This document shows positions 17,298-26,950 of a DNA stretch of 64,000 bases, piece by piece. Position numbers and translations under genes: made by a program. Location of the stretch: NCBI RefSeq assembly GCF_034314045.1, contig NZ_JAVIWL010000001.1, forward strand, positions 3,162,001 through 3,226,000. Reading direction: 5' to 3'. The DNA is from Glaciimonas sp. CA11.2. Lineage in GTDB: Bacteria; Pseudomonadota; Gammaproteobacteria; Burkholderiales; Burkholderiaceae_D. The notes under the pieces were generated by a model. It did not search any database. It was given only the letters and a program-made list of their open reading frames with translations, and had not been told where the DNA came from. Position 1 is the stretch's first letter, and each line of letters begins with the position of its first letter.

Positions 17298-17993
17298 TAG
17301 TTAGCTTATGCGTGTATTTAAGGTACGTAATTAAGTCGTATAAATAGGGCTATTAACCCATGTAGGTAACTTATGTGCGTAACCGATGACTATTTACTTT
17401 GAAATCTCAAAGTGTGTCGGTGTTTTATAACGTGCTTACCGATGGCGCAATAAGTGAACTTAAGAGGATTAAACCGAATTTTTCGGCATCATATGTTCTG
17501 TCGAACAATTTTTTATAAGGTACATAAAATCTTGAAAGTGACTTCTTCAAGGTTTGTTTGCAGGTTTAAGTAATCTATCTAAATCCCTCAGCACAATTCT
17601 TCAGTACGTACTTTTAACAGTATGAAATGACGACTTTTTCGGTCACAAATTTAGCGTCCCCTGCTTCCTTCAATATCTACATAATAGGTTTTTTGTGGGC
17701 CGCAAAACCCCTGTATTTTCTGCGTATTGTTGCGTGCCGCTGATCATCATGAGCATTGTTTTTTTCCGCTTGTCCTACAAAGTAAACAGCGCCTGTCCTA
17801 TGTCAGGTAGGTACGTCGGTTGTTAGACTTATTCCATCGCATTAGTGCTTTCCCATGCTTTGCCTCGAAAATTTTTTAACGTTACTTGAGGTGATATCTG
17901 AACTGCGCTCAGTTATTTTAAAAATCGAGTAATACCTGCTCACGCAGCTGTCCACATCGCCTTGTTAACTGTCTCTGATGAAAGAGCTCAATC
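17298..17993. other. Long non-coding region
   Basis: About 700 bases, AT-rich, with no gene or clear RNA that I can support. It separates the exporter from the stress-related cluster and should contain the promoter of the DUF883 gene. Confidence 0.4.
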
Positions 17994-18296
17994 ATGCGCA
18001 ATAATTCTTTAGAAAACATCGAGCAAGACATGCAAAGTTTGGTGCGCGAAGCACTTAAGACTCTACGGGAAGCTTCGTTCGAGACAGGTGAAAAAGCGAC
18101 TAATCTGATCAATAAAGGGATTGGTTTACTTGATGATACCTTGGCTAAAGCCCAGCAAGTGCAAAGCGCTGCCATAGATGGTGGGCGGGCGGCGATTACT
18201 TCAACAGACGAATATGTTCATGAAAACCCATGGCGTGTAATCGCGATTTCTTTAGCGGTTGGGGTACTTGCAGGCGTCTGTGTGTCACGTAAATAG
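17994..18296 (+). CDS. DUF883/ElaB-YqjD family membrane-anchored protein
   Basis: The 100-residue protein has a long helical, charged N-terminal region and one C-terminal membrane helix (WRVIAISLAVGVLAGVCVS) ending in a short basic tail. This is the ElaB/YqjD/DUF883 pattern; in Escherichia coli such proteins anchor ribosomes to the inner membrane in stationary phase and under stress. It heads a group of stress-type genes. A second stress family, CsbD, follows within 1 kb. Confidence 0.85.
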   Translation: MRNNSLENIEQDMQSLVREALKTLREASFETGEKATNLINKGIGLLDDTLAKAQQVQSAAIDGGRAAITSTDEYVHENPWRVIAISLAVGVLAGVCVSRK

Positions 18297-18449
18297 AAAA
18301 GGCTAAGTGCGTTAAATCCGTTTGCCGATAGTTGCAATTTGCGTTTAATGTATTTGGTTCTTGTTCCATTGCACTACGACCAATGACAACCACATTCCAA
18401 TCTAAAGCTATCGTTAGTTAGTCGACTATTTTAAGAAAGTAGGATGGTT

Positions 18450-19010
18450 ATGAATGCCGAAAATAACAAAGCTAGTAGCAAGCCTCGCGTGACTACCGCA
18501 ACGCCTATTGACACGGCGGCGATCAGAGCGGCTGCGCAAAAGTTGGATGATGGCGCGGTAACATCCGGCTATCAAGGTAATCGTGAAGAAGTCATCGCTT
18601 TGTTGAACAGTGCTCTCGCGACAGAGTTGGTGTGCGTAATGCGATACAAGCGGCATTACTTTACGGCAAGCGGACTTGAAAATAGCGCTATCAAAGCGGA
18701 GTTTTTAGCGCACGCCGGAGAGGAAGAGCAACACGCCGATATGCTTGCAGAACGGATAGTGCAACTGAACGGTAAACCAGATTTTAATCCTGTCGGGATT
18801 GCTGAGCGGAGTCATGCCGAATATGACGATTCAAGCGACATAAAGAGCATGATCAAAGCAAATTTAATTGCAGAACGGATTGCGATCGAAACCTACCGCC
18901 AAATGATTGAGCGTATTGGTGACACTGATCCAACAACACGCCACATGTTAGTAAATATTATGGCGGTTGAAGAAGAGCATGCCGATGACATGCGCGATTT
19001 ACTTGGCTAG
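18450..19010 (+). CDS. Ferritin-like/bacterioferritin-type protein
   Basis: The protein has a 40-residue polar leader and then a four-helix ferritin-like domain. Diiron ligands can be seen in ALATELVCVMRYKRHY, EEEQHADML, AERIAIETYRQM and VEEEHADDM, that is the usual E, ExxH, E, ExxH order. Such proteins oxidise and store iron or protect DNA during oxidative stress. Starts at 18444 and 18450 are both possible; AGG six bases before 18450 favours the second. The neighbours are general stress proteins. Confidence 0.88.
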   Translation: MNAENNKASSKPRVTTATPIDTAAIRAAAQKLDDGAVTSGYQGNREEVIALLNSALATELVCVMRYKRHYFTASGLENSAIKAEFLAHAGEEEQHADMLAERIVQLNGKPDFNPVGIAERSHAEYDDSSDIKSMIKANLIAERIAIETYRQMIERIGDTDPTTRHMLVNIMAVEEEHADDMRDLLG

Positions 19011-19139
19011 TTGAATTCGCTATAGCGGCCTCAATCGCATTGCAAATCACCGGCTGATTTAGCATTGACACCAGCAAGAAGTATTCACTGATGGTTGACG
19101 ATCACCACTAATCAGCACCACTCACTGCAGGAGATGACG

Positions 19140-19352
19140 ATGAATTGGGACATTATTGAGGGTAACTGGAAGCAGCTGAAAGGCAACATTAGACAGCAAT
19201 GGGGCAAATTGACAGATGACCATATCGATATGATTGCGGGTAAACGCGATGATCTTTCGGGAAAAATCCAAGAGGCTTATGGGGTTAATAAAGATGAAGC
19301 TGAAAAGCAAATAAAAGCATTTGAAGAGAACCATAAAGACTATCGTCCCTAA
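19140..19352 (+). CDS. CsbD family stress-response protein
   Basis: The ATG at 19140 follows AGGAG with six bases between. The 70-residue hydrophilic protein has the CsbD pattern: MNWDIIEGNWKQLKGNIRQQWGKL, then IDMIAGKRDDLSGKIQE and a basic end. CsbD proteins (E. coli YjbJ) are abundant under general stress but their function is not established. A second CsbD protein is encoded at 24017. Confidence 0.93.
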   Translation: MNWDIIEGNWKQLKGNIRQQWGKLTDDHIDMIAGKRDDLSGKIQEAYGVNKDEAEKQIKAFEENHKDYRP

Positions 19353-19511
19353 CTGGTTCAGGTTTCGCGTTGATCTGTTGATGATGAAAGCAACCCAGCT
19401 CTTGCACTGGCGTGATAGCTAGAAGCTAGTTTAAAGACGCATTGTGAGGGATGTGGCATGCGTAGTTTTGTACGACCTTGTAGTTTTATATATTACTTTT
19501 AGGAGAATTCT

Positions 19512-19826
19512 ATGACATCAATCACCAAACGTTTCGCTGGTTTCTTTTTCGCGCTATTCATGTTGTCTCTGGCAGGTTGCGCAGCGACAGCTACGCATGA
19601 AGGCACTGGTGGTTACGTCGACGATGCGGTGATTACGACCAAAGTGAAGGCGGCAATTTTCAATGAGCCAACATTGAAGTCGGCTGAAATTAATGTGGAA
19701 ACCTATAAGGGCATAGTGCAGTTGAGTGGTTTTGTGGCGCAGCGTCAGGATGCGGCGACCGCGGCAAATGTAACAGCTGGCGTTAAAGGTGTTCAGTCTG
19801 TGAAAAACGACATTCGTCTGCGTTAA
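19512..19826 (+). CDS. BON-domain lipoprotein
   Basis: The 104-residue protein has a signal peptide ending in the lipobox LAGC (cysteine near residue 23) and a single BON domain (DDAVITTKVKAAIF, then VQLSGFV and GVQSVKNDIRL). BON domains are thought to bind lipid membranes; OsmY and DolP are relatives. A good ribosome binding site (TTAGGAG) precedes it, and a terminator follows at 19893. It is probably located at the outer membrane. Confidence 0.9.
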   Translation: MTSITKRFAGFFFALFMLSLAGCAATATHEGTGGYVDDAVITTKVKAAIFNEPTLKSAEINVETYKGIVQLSGFVAQRQDAATAANVTAGVKGVQSVKNDIRLR

Positions 19827-19892
19827 AAATTCAGCTAAATCAAGCTAGCCAAATCAAGCAGAGCTAAAACAACGCTGAATGGTTTGGTCGCG

Positions 19893-19926
19893 CCGGGATC
19901 TTCGATAGAAGACTCCCGGACTTTTT
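19893..19926 (+). terminator. Terminator after the BON lipoprotein gene
   Basis: CCGGGA and CTTC pair with GAAG and TCCCGG across a short loop, followed by ACTTTTT. The stem has a small internal mismatch. It fits a rho-independent terminator. Confidence 0.75.
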
Positions 19927-20123
19927 GCAATTGGAAAGAACAGATATGACTTAAAAATACTTATAGGATTTACATTTATTTTAGGTCAATTAACACAAAA
20001 TAGTGTAAAACTGATAAGGCGAAAGAATCTGCTTGATCATGGATTAAAATAAATAACTTTTTAAAAGTAATTATCAACCTGTGAACAGTTGTCGTGATCG
20101 GGGTTTTAAAAAATGTTGAAACT

Positions 20124-20756
20124 ATGATAAAAATTTTAGTGGTTGACGACCATGCTGTCGTGCGCGCAGGCGTCCATTACTTTATTGCCGATGTGCCCAA
20201 TATGGAAATAGGAGGCGAGGCGGCCAGCGCGGAGGAGGCCATCCGGATGGTGCGCGCACATGAGTGGGATATTGTCCTGCTGGACATTGCGATGCCCGAC
20301 AAAAGCGGGGTTGAAGTTTTGAAGCAGATCAAACGTGAGAAGCCAAAACTTCCAGTCTTAATACTCAGCATGCATCCCGAAAGCCGTTATGCGGTGCAAG
20401 TACTTCGTAGTGGCGCAAATGGTTATGTGCAGAAAGAGGCCCTTGCCACGGAATTGGTCAAAGCGATTAATACAATTCTGGATGGGCATAAATACATTAG
20501 TTATGGCGTCGCGGAGCTATTAACCGCTGATCCTGATACAGATGATCAGAAGCCGTTACACGAGTTATTGTCTGAGCGTGAATATGAGATTTTTTACAAG
20601 CTAAGCCTAGGCGAGGGAGTAACAAAAATCGCCGACGAGTTATGTCTTAGTGTGAAGACTGTGAGTACTTATCGTACCCGTGTTTTACAAAAGATGAGTA
20701 TGACTAACAATGCTGACATTATTTATTATGCAATTAAGAATAATTTGATCGATTGA
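20124..20756 (+). CDS. NarL/FixJ-type response regulator
   Basis: The 210-residue protein has an intact receiver domain (Asp8, Asp9, phosphoacceptor Asp54 in LLDIAMPD, Lys104 in YVQKEA) and a C-terminal LuxR-type helix-turn-helix (LSEREYEIFYKLSLGEGVTKIADEL then SVKTVSTYRTRVLQKM). It should be phosphorylated by a HisKA_3 kinase; the kinase encoded at 21673 is the natural candidate. The ATG at 20124 begins IKILVVDDH; a longer frame to 20094 adds residues outside the domain. Confidence 0.93.
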   Translation: MIKILVVDDHAVVRAGVHYFIADVPNMEIGGEAASAEEAIRMVRAHEWDIVLLDIAMPDKSGVEVLKQIKREKPKLPVLILSMHPESRYAVQVLRSGANGYVQKEALATELVKAINTILDGHKYISYGVAELLTADPDTDDQKPLHELLSEREYEIFYKLSLGEGVTKIADELCLSVKTVSTYRTRVLQKMSMTNNADIIYYAIKNNLID

Positions 20757-20971
20757 TAAGATTGATCGATGCATTGAAGTAGTTTAGTTGCGCGGTAAAT
20801 TTGATGTAAAGACAATTGAAAAATGTTCCAGAACCTAAGGCGATTGCAGATAGGCTCAGCTCTATTTATTGTGCTTTATTATTCGTAATGTTGGTTTCCG
20901 TTACGGCTCGGGAAGCGCCATTATCAATGCTAAAGATAACTATGGATGCCGTTGAAGTTTGTCAAATACTC

Positions 20972-21394
20972 ATGAAAAAAACTCTCACTTCCGCGCCTGA
21001 AAAAAATCACTCAGCACCGCTGCGAATTTTTTTGGTGGAAGATTCCGTCGATGTACGCGATTGGATTATTGAAACCGTCAATGGTATTCAAGGGGTGATA
21101 TTGGCTGGATTTTCGGCGGAGGAAAATGATGCGCTTGAGAAAATTGATGCTGAAAGTTATGATATTTTGATCCTCGATATAGAGTTGAGGCAAGGCAATG
21201 GTATGAACCTGTTGAAGACGTTATCCAAATCGAATAAAAGTATTAACCATCTTAAGATAATTTTCAGTAACAATGTCAGCCAAGTCTACCGGCGGGCTGG
21301 AGAGCAATACGGTGTCCGCTTCTTTTTTGACAAAACTTCCGAATTTACCAAGTTGCGCACGCTACTTGAAGAATTAGGTTCCAGTATGCATTGA
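20972..21394 (+). CDS. Single-domain response regulator
   Basis: The 140-residue version starts at ATG 20972 (MKKTLTS); in-frame starts upstream at 20942 or the TTG at 20816 are possible, and none has a good ribosome binding site. The receiver domain has acidic residues Glu23 and Asp24, phosphoacceptor Asp69 in LILDIEL, and a lysine in FFFDKTSE. There is no output domain, so it acts by phosphotransfer or by binding a partner. It lies between a LuxR-type regulator and a histidine kinase in the same direction. Confidence 0.85.
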   Translation: MKKTLTSAPEKNHSAPLRIFLVEDSVDVRDWIIETVNGIQGVILAGFSAEENDALEKIDAESYDILILDIELRQGNGMNLLKTLSKSNKSINHLKIIFSNNVSQVYRRAGEQYGVRFFFDKTSEFTKLRTLLEELGSSMH

Positions 21395-21672
21395 TGTGCT
21401 TTTGTTACGATAGCAGTGCATTCTGTTTATCAGTCTTATGATACACGCCAGTCGTTCATACGCTGCGCAGTAGCAAAAAAATCCACAGTATGATGTAGTG
21501 AAAAACGTTCAGCTACGCTCATTAGGCGTTTGCGGTTTTTTTCTTTGTGCGCGCAAAATCCCCCGTATTTTAGTTGCATGAGTGATACTGTTTGCCTTAG
21601 CATAAAACCCCGGATTATAGAGATGATGTTTATCTGCGATGGTGATCAGTTGGACGAGAGGGGCAAGAAAAT

Positions 21673-23766
21673 ATGAATAAAAAAAAATCGCCAGATGAAA
21701 AGGAAATAAGCGACGACCATCCGCATTACCAATATCTGCTTAAAAGCCGCGCACTTGAGCGCTTTGCGCTATCCGGCATTTACGTATCTCGTACTATCGC
21801 CACCGCAGTAACCTTAATATTGGTTGTCATGGTGGCTTCGTGTCTGACTCTGGTATGCGCTTTATACGGGGTGAAAGGTAGCGGAGTACTGTTGCAGTTT
21901 AGTACTTTGCAACCCAATGTTGTCCTGGGATTCTTGATGGGCGGGGCAGCTCTTCTACTTCAATGTTCGCCGTTAGCCGACAAGTGGCCGATCAAGTTTT
22001 TGACGCAAATATTGGCCGTATTGATGCTAGTGCCAGCCATCGCTGTATTGGCCGAGCAACTGCTTGGGTCTGCTAGCCAGTTCGAACATTTTTTTCTGCT
22101 ATTTACCTGGAGCGGGATGTCCGGCTTTGCCGAAATGCATCCATTCGTTGCGGTTGGTTTTATCTTTTCTGGGGTCGCTTTGCTGGTCCTCGACTATCGA
22201 ACTCAGAGACAACATTATCCGGCTGAATATCTGGCAAGTGTTTTGATTTTTTTGAGCACAATTCCATTGTTTGGCTATCTATATGATGTCGACGTCTTGA
22301 CTCATATGATGTACGAAAGAGGCGTGCCGTTAGTCGCTGAGTTGTGTTTCTTGTTATTTGGATTGGCCTTGTTAATGTCTCGTCCACGCCATTTATTGAT
22401 GGCGATTATTACGCGGCATGCGCCTGGTGGACAAATATTGCGGCGCTCATTACCGCAGATGTTGATTTTGTTAGCGGTGTTGAATTGGTGTGTAGATTGG
22501 GGCGCCCGCGAAGAATTATATGACTACAATTTGGTGCCACCTTTATTGACTATCATTGGCGGTGGACTGTTCTTGTTTATTTTTTGGCGAACGGCAGGAA
22601 AGGTCGATCAAGAATATAGCGCGCGTTTAAAAAGTGCTGCCGAATTAGCGGAAGCGAGCGCCTTATTAATCGCGGTTAGTGACAATACTAACGATCCAAT
22701 ATTTGTTAAAAATCGGACTGGGAATTTAATTTTTGCAAATCCGGCGTGTCTTCGACAATTCGATATGAGTTGGAGTGAGGCTAAGCTTCGGCGGAGTCGT
22801 GATCTATTTTTGCGTCAGGAAGATGCCGACCGGATAGATCATGACGATGTAGGCATTATGGAAGCCGGTGTGTCCCAAACCATAGAGCAAACAATTCTTC
22901 TCAAAAGCGGCATTGTGACATTTCAAGTGACCAAGTCGCCCTGGTCCGACTCGCAAGGAAAGATCATGGGAATCGTCGGCATTGCGACCGATATTACTGA
23001 GCGGAAGCATGCAGAAGATTCACTCAGGCGAAGGGAGTTGGAACTGGAACGCACCATTTTTCAACGTACCGCTTTACTGCGCGATCTGACGAATCATATT
23101 GAAGATGTCCGCGAAGAGGAGAAGCGCGCCATTGCACGGGAGTTGCACGACAACATGGGGGCTGCGCTTACCGCATTAAGTATGCATTTGGAAGGCGTCT
23201 ATAAAGTTTTCCCGGATGATCCTGTATGGGAAGAGCGCCAAACCCGTATTCAAGAATTACTCAGGTCATTGGTTGCTACTACGCGGCGTATTCAAACTGA
23301 ACTTCGTCCGAATATGCTTGATCTTTTTGGGCTGAAGGCAGCGATCACCGAGCAATTGGAAGATTTCGGGCAACGTACAGGAATTATTTGCCGCGCCAGT
23401 TTGCCGGACGAAAATATTTCCATTAATCATAAGATCGAAATCGCTGTTTATCGCATGCTTCAGGAGATATTAAATAACGTCGCCAAACATGCGCAAGCTA
23501 CCAAAATTAACGTAGTACTCGATGTGGATGAAGATCGGCTGGCGCTGACAATTTGTGACGACGGTATCGGCATGTCGCAAGAGTGTATTGACAATACCCA
23601 TACGCATGGGTTGCGCGGGTTAAAAGAACGCGCAAGTTTTCTCGGTGGACGGGTGATGTTTAAGCCGGGTCGGGTTAATGGATTAGAGGGGGGCACGAGA
23701 GTAGAAATCGAGGTGCCACTGGTTTCGCGGTTGGGTGACGCCAGCGATGGTGAACACCTGAATTAG
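21673..23766 (+). CDS. Membrane sensor histidine kinase with PAS and HisKA_3 domains
   Basis: The 697-residue protein has about eight membrane helices within residues 40-305, without a large periplasmic loop, a PAS domain (about 330-450, with IFVKNRTGNLIFANPACL) ending in the usual TDITERKHAE, a HisKA_3 dimerisation domain with phosphoacceptor His492 in ARELHDNMGAAL, and a HATPase with ILNNVAKHA and CDDGIGM, then HGLRGLKERA. HisKA_3 kinases pair with NarL-type regulators such as the one at 20124. The N-terminal region resembles integral-membrane sensing domains of the MASE type, but I cannot name it. The ribosome binding site is GAGGGG. Confidence 0.92.
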   Translation: MNKKKSPDEKEISDDHPHYQYLLKSRALERFALSGIYVSRTIATAVTLILVVMVASCLTLVCALYGVKGSGVLLQFSTLQPNVVLGFLMGGAALLLQCSPLADKWPIKFLTQILAVLMLVPAIAVLAEQLLGSASQFEHFFLLFTWSGMSGFAEMHPFVAVGFIFSGVALLVLDYRTQRQHYPAEYLASVLIFLSTIPLFGYLYDVDVLTHMMYERGVPLVAELCFLLFGLALLMSRPRHLLMAIITRHAPGGQILRRSLPQMLILLAVLNWCVDWGAREELYDYNLVPPLLTIIGGGLFLFIFWRTAGKVDQEYSARLKSAAELAEASALLIAVSDNTNDPIFVKNRTGNLIFANPACLRQFDMSWSEAKLRRSRDLFLRQEDADRIDHDDVGIMEAGVSQTIEQTILLKSGIVTFQVTKSPWSDSQGKIMGIVGIATDITERKHAEDSLRRRELELERTIFQRTALLRDLTNHIEDVREEEKRAIARELHDNMGAALTALSMHLEGVYKVFPDDPVWEERQTRIQELLRSLVATTRRIQTELRPNMLDLFGLKAAITEQLEDFGQRTGIICRASLPDENISINHKIEIAVYRMLQEILNNVAKHAQATKINVVLDVDEDRLALTICDDGIGMSQECIDNTHTHGLRGLKERASFLGGRVMFKPGRVNGLEGGTRVEIEVPLVSRLGDASDGEHLN

Positions 23767-24016
23767 CGGATCGATAAAAGTTAATGTTGACTGGACTTCA
23801 TAATCTCCTACGTGCTTATCGGAGGATGTCTGATGGATTTTACTGCGCAGTTTAATTAACCTAAGAGTACATTCAGGGCCGAGATTACACGGCGATGTAA
23901 ATTTTGCCAAAAGCCTTTATGTGTAACGAAACCAAGTTATATCCAGCAATATCGCCACACTCAGTATGGTTGTAGCTGGTTTCTCCCAATGTGTTTTATT
24001 CACTCAGGAGTAAAAA

Positions 24017-24202
24017 ATGAATAAAGACCAAGTCAAAGGTAGCGTCAAAGAAGCTGCAGGGAAAATCCAGGAAAAAACTGGAAAATTGGTTGGTAGCCAC
24101 AATCAACAAGCAAAAGGTCTTGAAAAACAAGTTTCTGGTAAAGTCCAAAAAACTGTTGGTGACGTTAAAGAATCCGTAAAGGATGCACAAAAGGGTCATT
24201 AA
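24017..24202 (+). CDS. CsbD family protein, second copy
   Basis: The 61-residue lysine- and glutamine-rich protein begins MNKDQVKGSVKEAAGKIQEK and repeats the same pattern in its second half (EKQVSGKVQKTVGDVK), which is the CsbD signature. A good ribosome binding site (TCAGGAG) precedes the ATG. It differs strongly from the CsbD protein at 19140, so it is a distant paralogue. It lies behind the kinase gene and before a convergent usp gene. Confidence 0.9.
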   Translation: MNKDQVKGSVKEAAGKIQEKTGKLVGSHNQQAKGLEKQVSGKVQKTVGDVKESVKDAQKGH

Positions 24203-24434
24203 TCCTTGGTCGGGTGACGAATTAACGTGCACAAAGAAAGCAGCAGGATGTTTGTGTTCGTTAGCTTGTTCAATGTATTTTGATCTTCACTGGGCCTGAT
24301 CGATCTCTACGCTTAACTAAACTCGATAAAAAAACGCGCTATTTGTTACATTTTTTTAACGCGTTTTGAAGATACGATTAGCGGCCCACGTTTTATTTAT
24401 ATGAGGATTTGACCGTCGAAAAAAAAGCCCAAAA

Positions 24435-24462
24435 AAAGAGCCCGTGTGATAACGGGCTCTTT
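24435..24462 (-). terminator. Terminator between csbD-like gene and usp
   Basis: AAAGAGCCCGT and ACGGGCTCTTT form an 11-bp stem with a 6-base loop. An A-rich flank gives a T-tract on the minus strand, so it mainly ends transcription of the usp gene. A weaker hairpin (AAAACGCG/CGCGTTTT, 24331-24367) lies before it. Confidence 0.85.
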
Positions 24463-24472
24463 GCATTTATAC

Positions 24473-24904
24473 TCAGGAATCTGACGCCACGAGAATACTG
24501 CACGGAATCTTTTCTACTAAAAGGCTATCGGTGGAGCCACGCCACCATCGTAACGCCAACGGCTTCTTGCGTGAATGAGCAATGATCACCAAATCAATCC
24601 CAAGTTGCGTCACTAAATCGCTAATGACATTGATCGGCTCACCGCTTTCAAAATGGGTGATGACATTTAGGCCGACATCGCTGAGCAGCTTATGTCCTTT
24701 GGTGAGCTCTTGTTCCAATAAAGCTTTTTCTGACGTAATAGCGGATTCAGCGACGAATTCCCCAGCCATCAGGTAGGTCGCAAGATTTATAACCCCTAAT
24801 AAATGTACTTCTACTTCAGAACCGGGAGCAAGGCGGATGCACGCGTGGAGCGCGCAGCGACTTTCGGGTGTGCCATTGTAAGCGATAAGAATTTTTCGGT
24901 ACAT
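24473..24904 (-). CDS. Universal stress protein (UspA family)
   Basis: The 143-residue protein has a single Usp domain: MYRKILIAYNGTPESRCALHA at the start, IDLVIIAHSRKKPL in the middle and GSTDSLLVEKIPCSILVA at the end. The glycine-rich ATP motif G-x2-G-x9-G(S/T) is only partly kept: a GS(T) tail is present but the preceding residues RKKPLALRWW differ. GGAGGG lies just upstream of the ATG. It is convergent with the CsbD gene and divergent from the NDH-2 gene. Confidence 0.9.
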   Translation of the reverse strand: MYRKILIAYNGTPESRCALHACIRLAPGSEVEVHLLGVINLATYLMAGEFVAESAITSEKALLEQELTKGHKLLSDVGLNVITHFESGEPINVISDLVTQLGIDLVIIAHSRKKPLALRWWRGSTDSLLVEKIPCSILVASDS

Positions 24905-25243
24905 ATGCCCTCCGGTGGTGGTCGGTTTTTTAGCAGTTTCTTACTAGTCCTGCTAATCATAGCGCAGACTGGGAGTAGTCACCAGACGTATGCTGCGGGT
25001 GCGGCTGGTTTGATCTAACAGCATGCTTCTATTGCCTTGGTTGCATATCTCAAAGTAGACTGTTCAACGTAGACTATTAGCGGTATCTCAAGATAACACT
25101 AAAGGGCTATGGCGGTGAAAGGGTTGGGAAGGTTATAGCGCGCTATTTTCGGCATCGATTTTTAAGCTAATCACTGTTGGTAGTGATATTGGACAACAAT
25201 TCAATGTACTAAGGTAGTAATGTATCAAGAGAAGGGGAAATCG

Positions 25244-26599
25244 ATGTCAAATGAAAATGAGAATCTGGTGCTGGCGCAGGTTGCGAACCAGACTACAGCA
25301 GCATCCAACGAAGTCGTCATAGTCGGTGGTGGCGCAGGTGGCCTTGAACTGGCTTGTAAGTTGGGCCGTAAACTGGGGCATGGTCATGTCACTCTGGTTG
25401 ATCGTACCCTTTATCATATCTGGAAGCCCTCTTTGCATGAGGTTGCGGCGGGAACGCGTGATATCCACCAGGAAGGTTTGTCCTACCAGATGTTGGCGCA
25501 TGATAATAAATTCCGTTTTGTGTATGGTGCTTTGACCGCCCTTGATGCAATTAACAATACCATTACAGTTGATGCGATCAATGACGAGGCTGGTGTAGAG
25601 GTCGTGCCGCCACGACAAATTGCCTTTGGCCGACTGGTTATTGCAGTGGGAAGTGTCTCCAATTATTTCGGGCTGAACGGCGCCGAGAAAAACACCATTT
25701 CACTTAACTCAACCGAGGACGCGGAGTATTTTCGCCGTCGATTGCTCAAATTGCTGACGCTGGCCGACCTCAAAAAGGAATTTTCACCGGATGCCGGTAT
25801 TGATATCGTGATCGTGGGAGGCGGTGCTACCGGTGTTGAACTAGCAGCAGAATTACGTGAAGCCAGCGGCGTGTATACAGATTACGATTTTCCGAGATTG
25901 CATCCCGATAAGGATGTGCGTATTACGATCCTTGAAGGCGCACCGCGGCTGCTGGCCCCTTTACCGGAACGTGTCGCTAATGCGGCAACCAAGTTGCTGA
26001 GGGAGAGGGATGTGCGCGTAGTCACGGGCTGTCGCGTAGCCAGTATTGCGGAACAATTTGTCACTGACGCAAACGGTAACGATTACGCTTTTGATCTCTG
26101 CGTTTGGTCAGCCGGCATCAAGGCACCCGATTTATTAAAAACATTGGGATTGCCCGTAACCGGGTTGGGCCAACTCCAGGTTGACGGCGGTTTAAAGGTG
26201 AAAGATAGTAAGAATATCTACGCATTAGGCGATTGTGCTGCCTGCGTGAGCGCTGATGGCAGACTCGTGCCGCCCAGAGCGCAAGCGGCGCATCAACAAG
26301 CCGACTATTTGTTAGCGATATTTGTTCGTGAGCATAAAGGTCAACCAGTGAATACGGCCGCCTACGTTTATACAGACCACGGTTCGCTTGTGTCTTTTGG
26401 GAGAAGTACGTCGGTTGGTACTTTAATGGGTTCGCTATCAAAACTGGGCTGGTTTGTTGATGGTTTTTTTGCGCGCATGATGTACACCAGTTTGCATTTG
26501 TTGCACTTGAACGCACTCTTAGGGCCGATTCGCACTGGTGTTACGGCGACCGCAAGCAGCTTGATGAAGCACGCTAAACCTTCGGTCAAACTGCATTAA
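25244..26599 (+). CDS. ndh: Type II NADH:quinone oxidoreductase
   Basis: The 451-residue protein has two Rossmann motifs: VVIVGGGAGGLELACKLG for FAD near residue 27 and IVIVGGGATGVELAAEL near 190 for NADH, a late YALGDCAAC motif, and a C-terminal region with aromatic and hydrophobic residues for membrane attachment. NDH-2 passes electrons from NADH to quinone without pumping protons. The ATG at 25244 follows GAAGGGG; the upstream start at 25220 lies before that site. A strong hairpin follows the stop. The neighbours are stress genes. Confidence 0.93.
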   Translation: MSNENENLVLAQVANQTTAASNEVVIVGGGAGGLELACKLGRKLGHGHVTLVDRTLYHIWKPSLHEVAAGTRDIHQEGLSYQMLAHDNKFRFVYGALTALDAINNTITVDAINDEAGVEVVPPRQIAFGRLVIAVGSVSNYFGLNGAEKNTISLNSTEDAEYFRRRLLKLLTLADLKKEFSPDAGIDIVIVGGGATGVELAAELREASGVYTDYDFPRLHPDKDVRITILEGAPRLLAPLPERVANAATKLLRERDVRVVTGCRVASIAEQFVTDANGNDYAFDLCVWSAGIKAPDLLKTLGLPVTGLGQLQVDGGLKVKDSKNIYALGDCAACVSADGRLVPPRAQAAHQQADYLLAIFVREHKGQPVNTAAYVYTDHGSLVSFGRSTSVGTLMGSLSKLGWFVDGFFARMMYTSLHLLHLNALLGPIRTGVTATASSLMKHAKPSVKLH

Positions 26600-26601
26600 A
26601 A

Positions 26602-26647
26602 ACACATCAACCCCGTACACGTTTGCACGTGTACGGGGTTGATGTGT
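26602..26647 (-). terminator. Perfect 21-bp hairpin between ndh and the OsmB-like gene
   Basis: The arms at 26602-26622 and 26627-26647 are perfect inverted repeats around a 4-base loop TTGC. On the minus strand the stem is followed by TTTTT, so it can act as terminator for the lipoprotein gene; on the plus strand no T-tract follows. The stem is longer than in most terminators. Confidence 0.8.
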
Positions 26648-26734
26648 GGATATTTCCGGTTGGATGGTATCGGGATGTCGGCCCGTTATTGTATGCGTAG
26701 CTGATTGAGTGCGGCATGTTTAGGAGCTAACACT

Positions 26735-26950
26735 TTATTTTCCAATTTGATTGCCAACCACGCCACCAACGGCGGCACCACCCACAGTACCAAGTGCGCT
26801 ACCGCCGGTTAATACAGCACCAGCAACTCCGCCAACTCCGGCACCGACGGCCGTATCAGCGCCGCGGTGAGACATGCCGCTGCAACCGCTTAGTGACGCA
26901 ACAAATGCTAAAGCAAGAGTCCCAACTAACATGTGGTGTAGAGTTTTCAT
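26735..26950 (-). CDS. Glycine-zipper lipoprotein, OsmB-like
   Basis: The 71-residue protein has a lipoprotein signal peptide with lipobox LSGC (cysteine near residue 23) and a C-terminal glycine-zipper helix pair (GAGVGGVAGAVL and GTVGGAAVGGVVGNQIG). This is the layout of E. coli OsmB, an osmotically induced outer-membrane lipoprotein. AGGA lies upstream of the start. Confidence 0.88.
   Translation of the reverse strand: MKTLHHMLVGTLALAFVASLSGCSGMSHRGADTAVGAGVGGVAGAVLTGGSALGTVGGAAVGGVVGNQIGK

Noticed and set aside
24803..25018. Plus-strand frame overlapping the start of usp
   Set aside because: It overlaps the universal stress protein gene and lacks a ribosome binding site.
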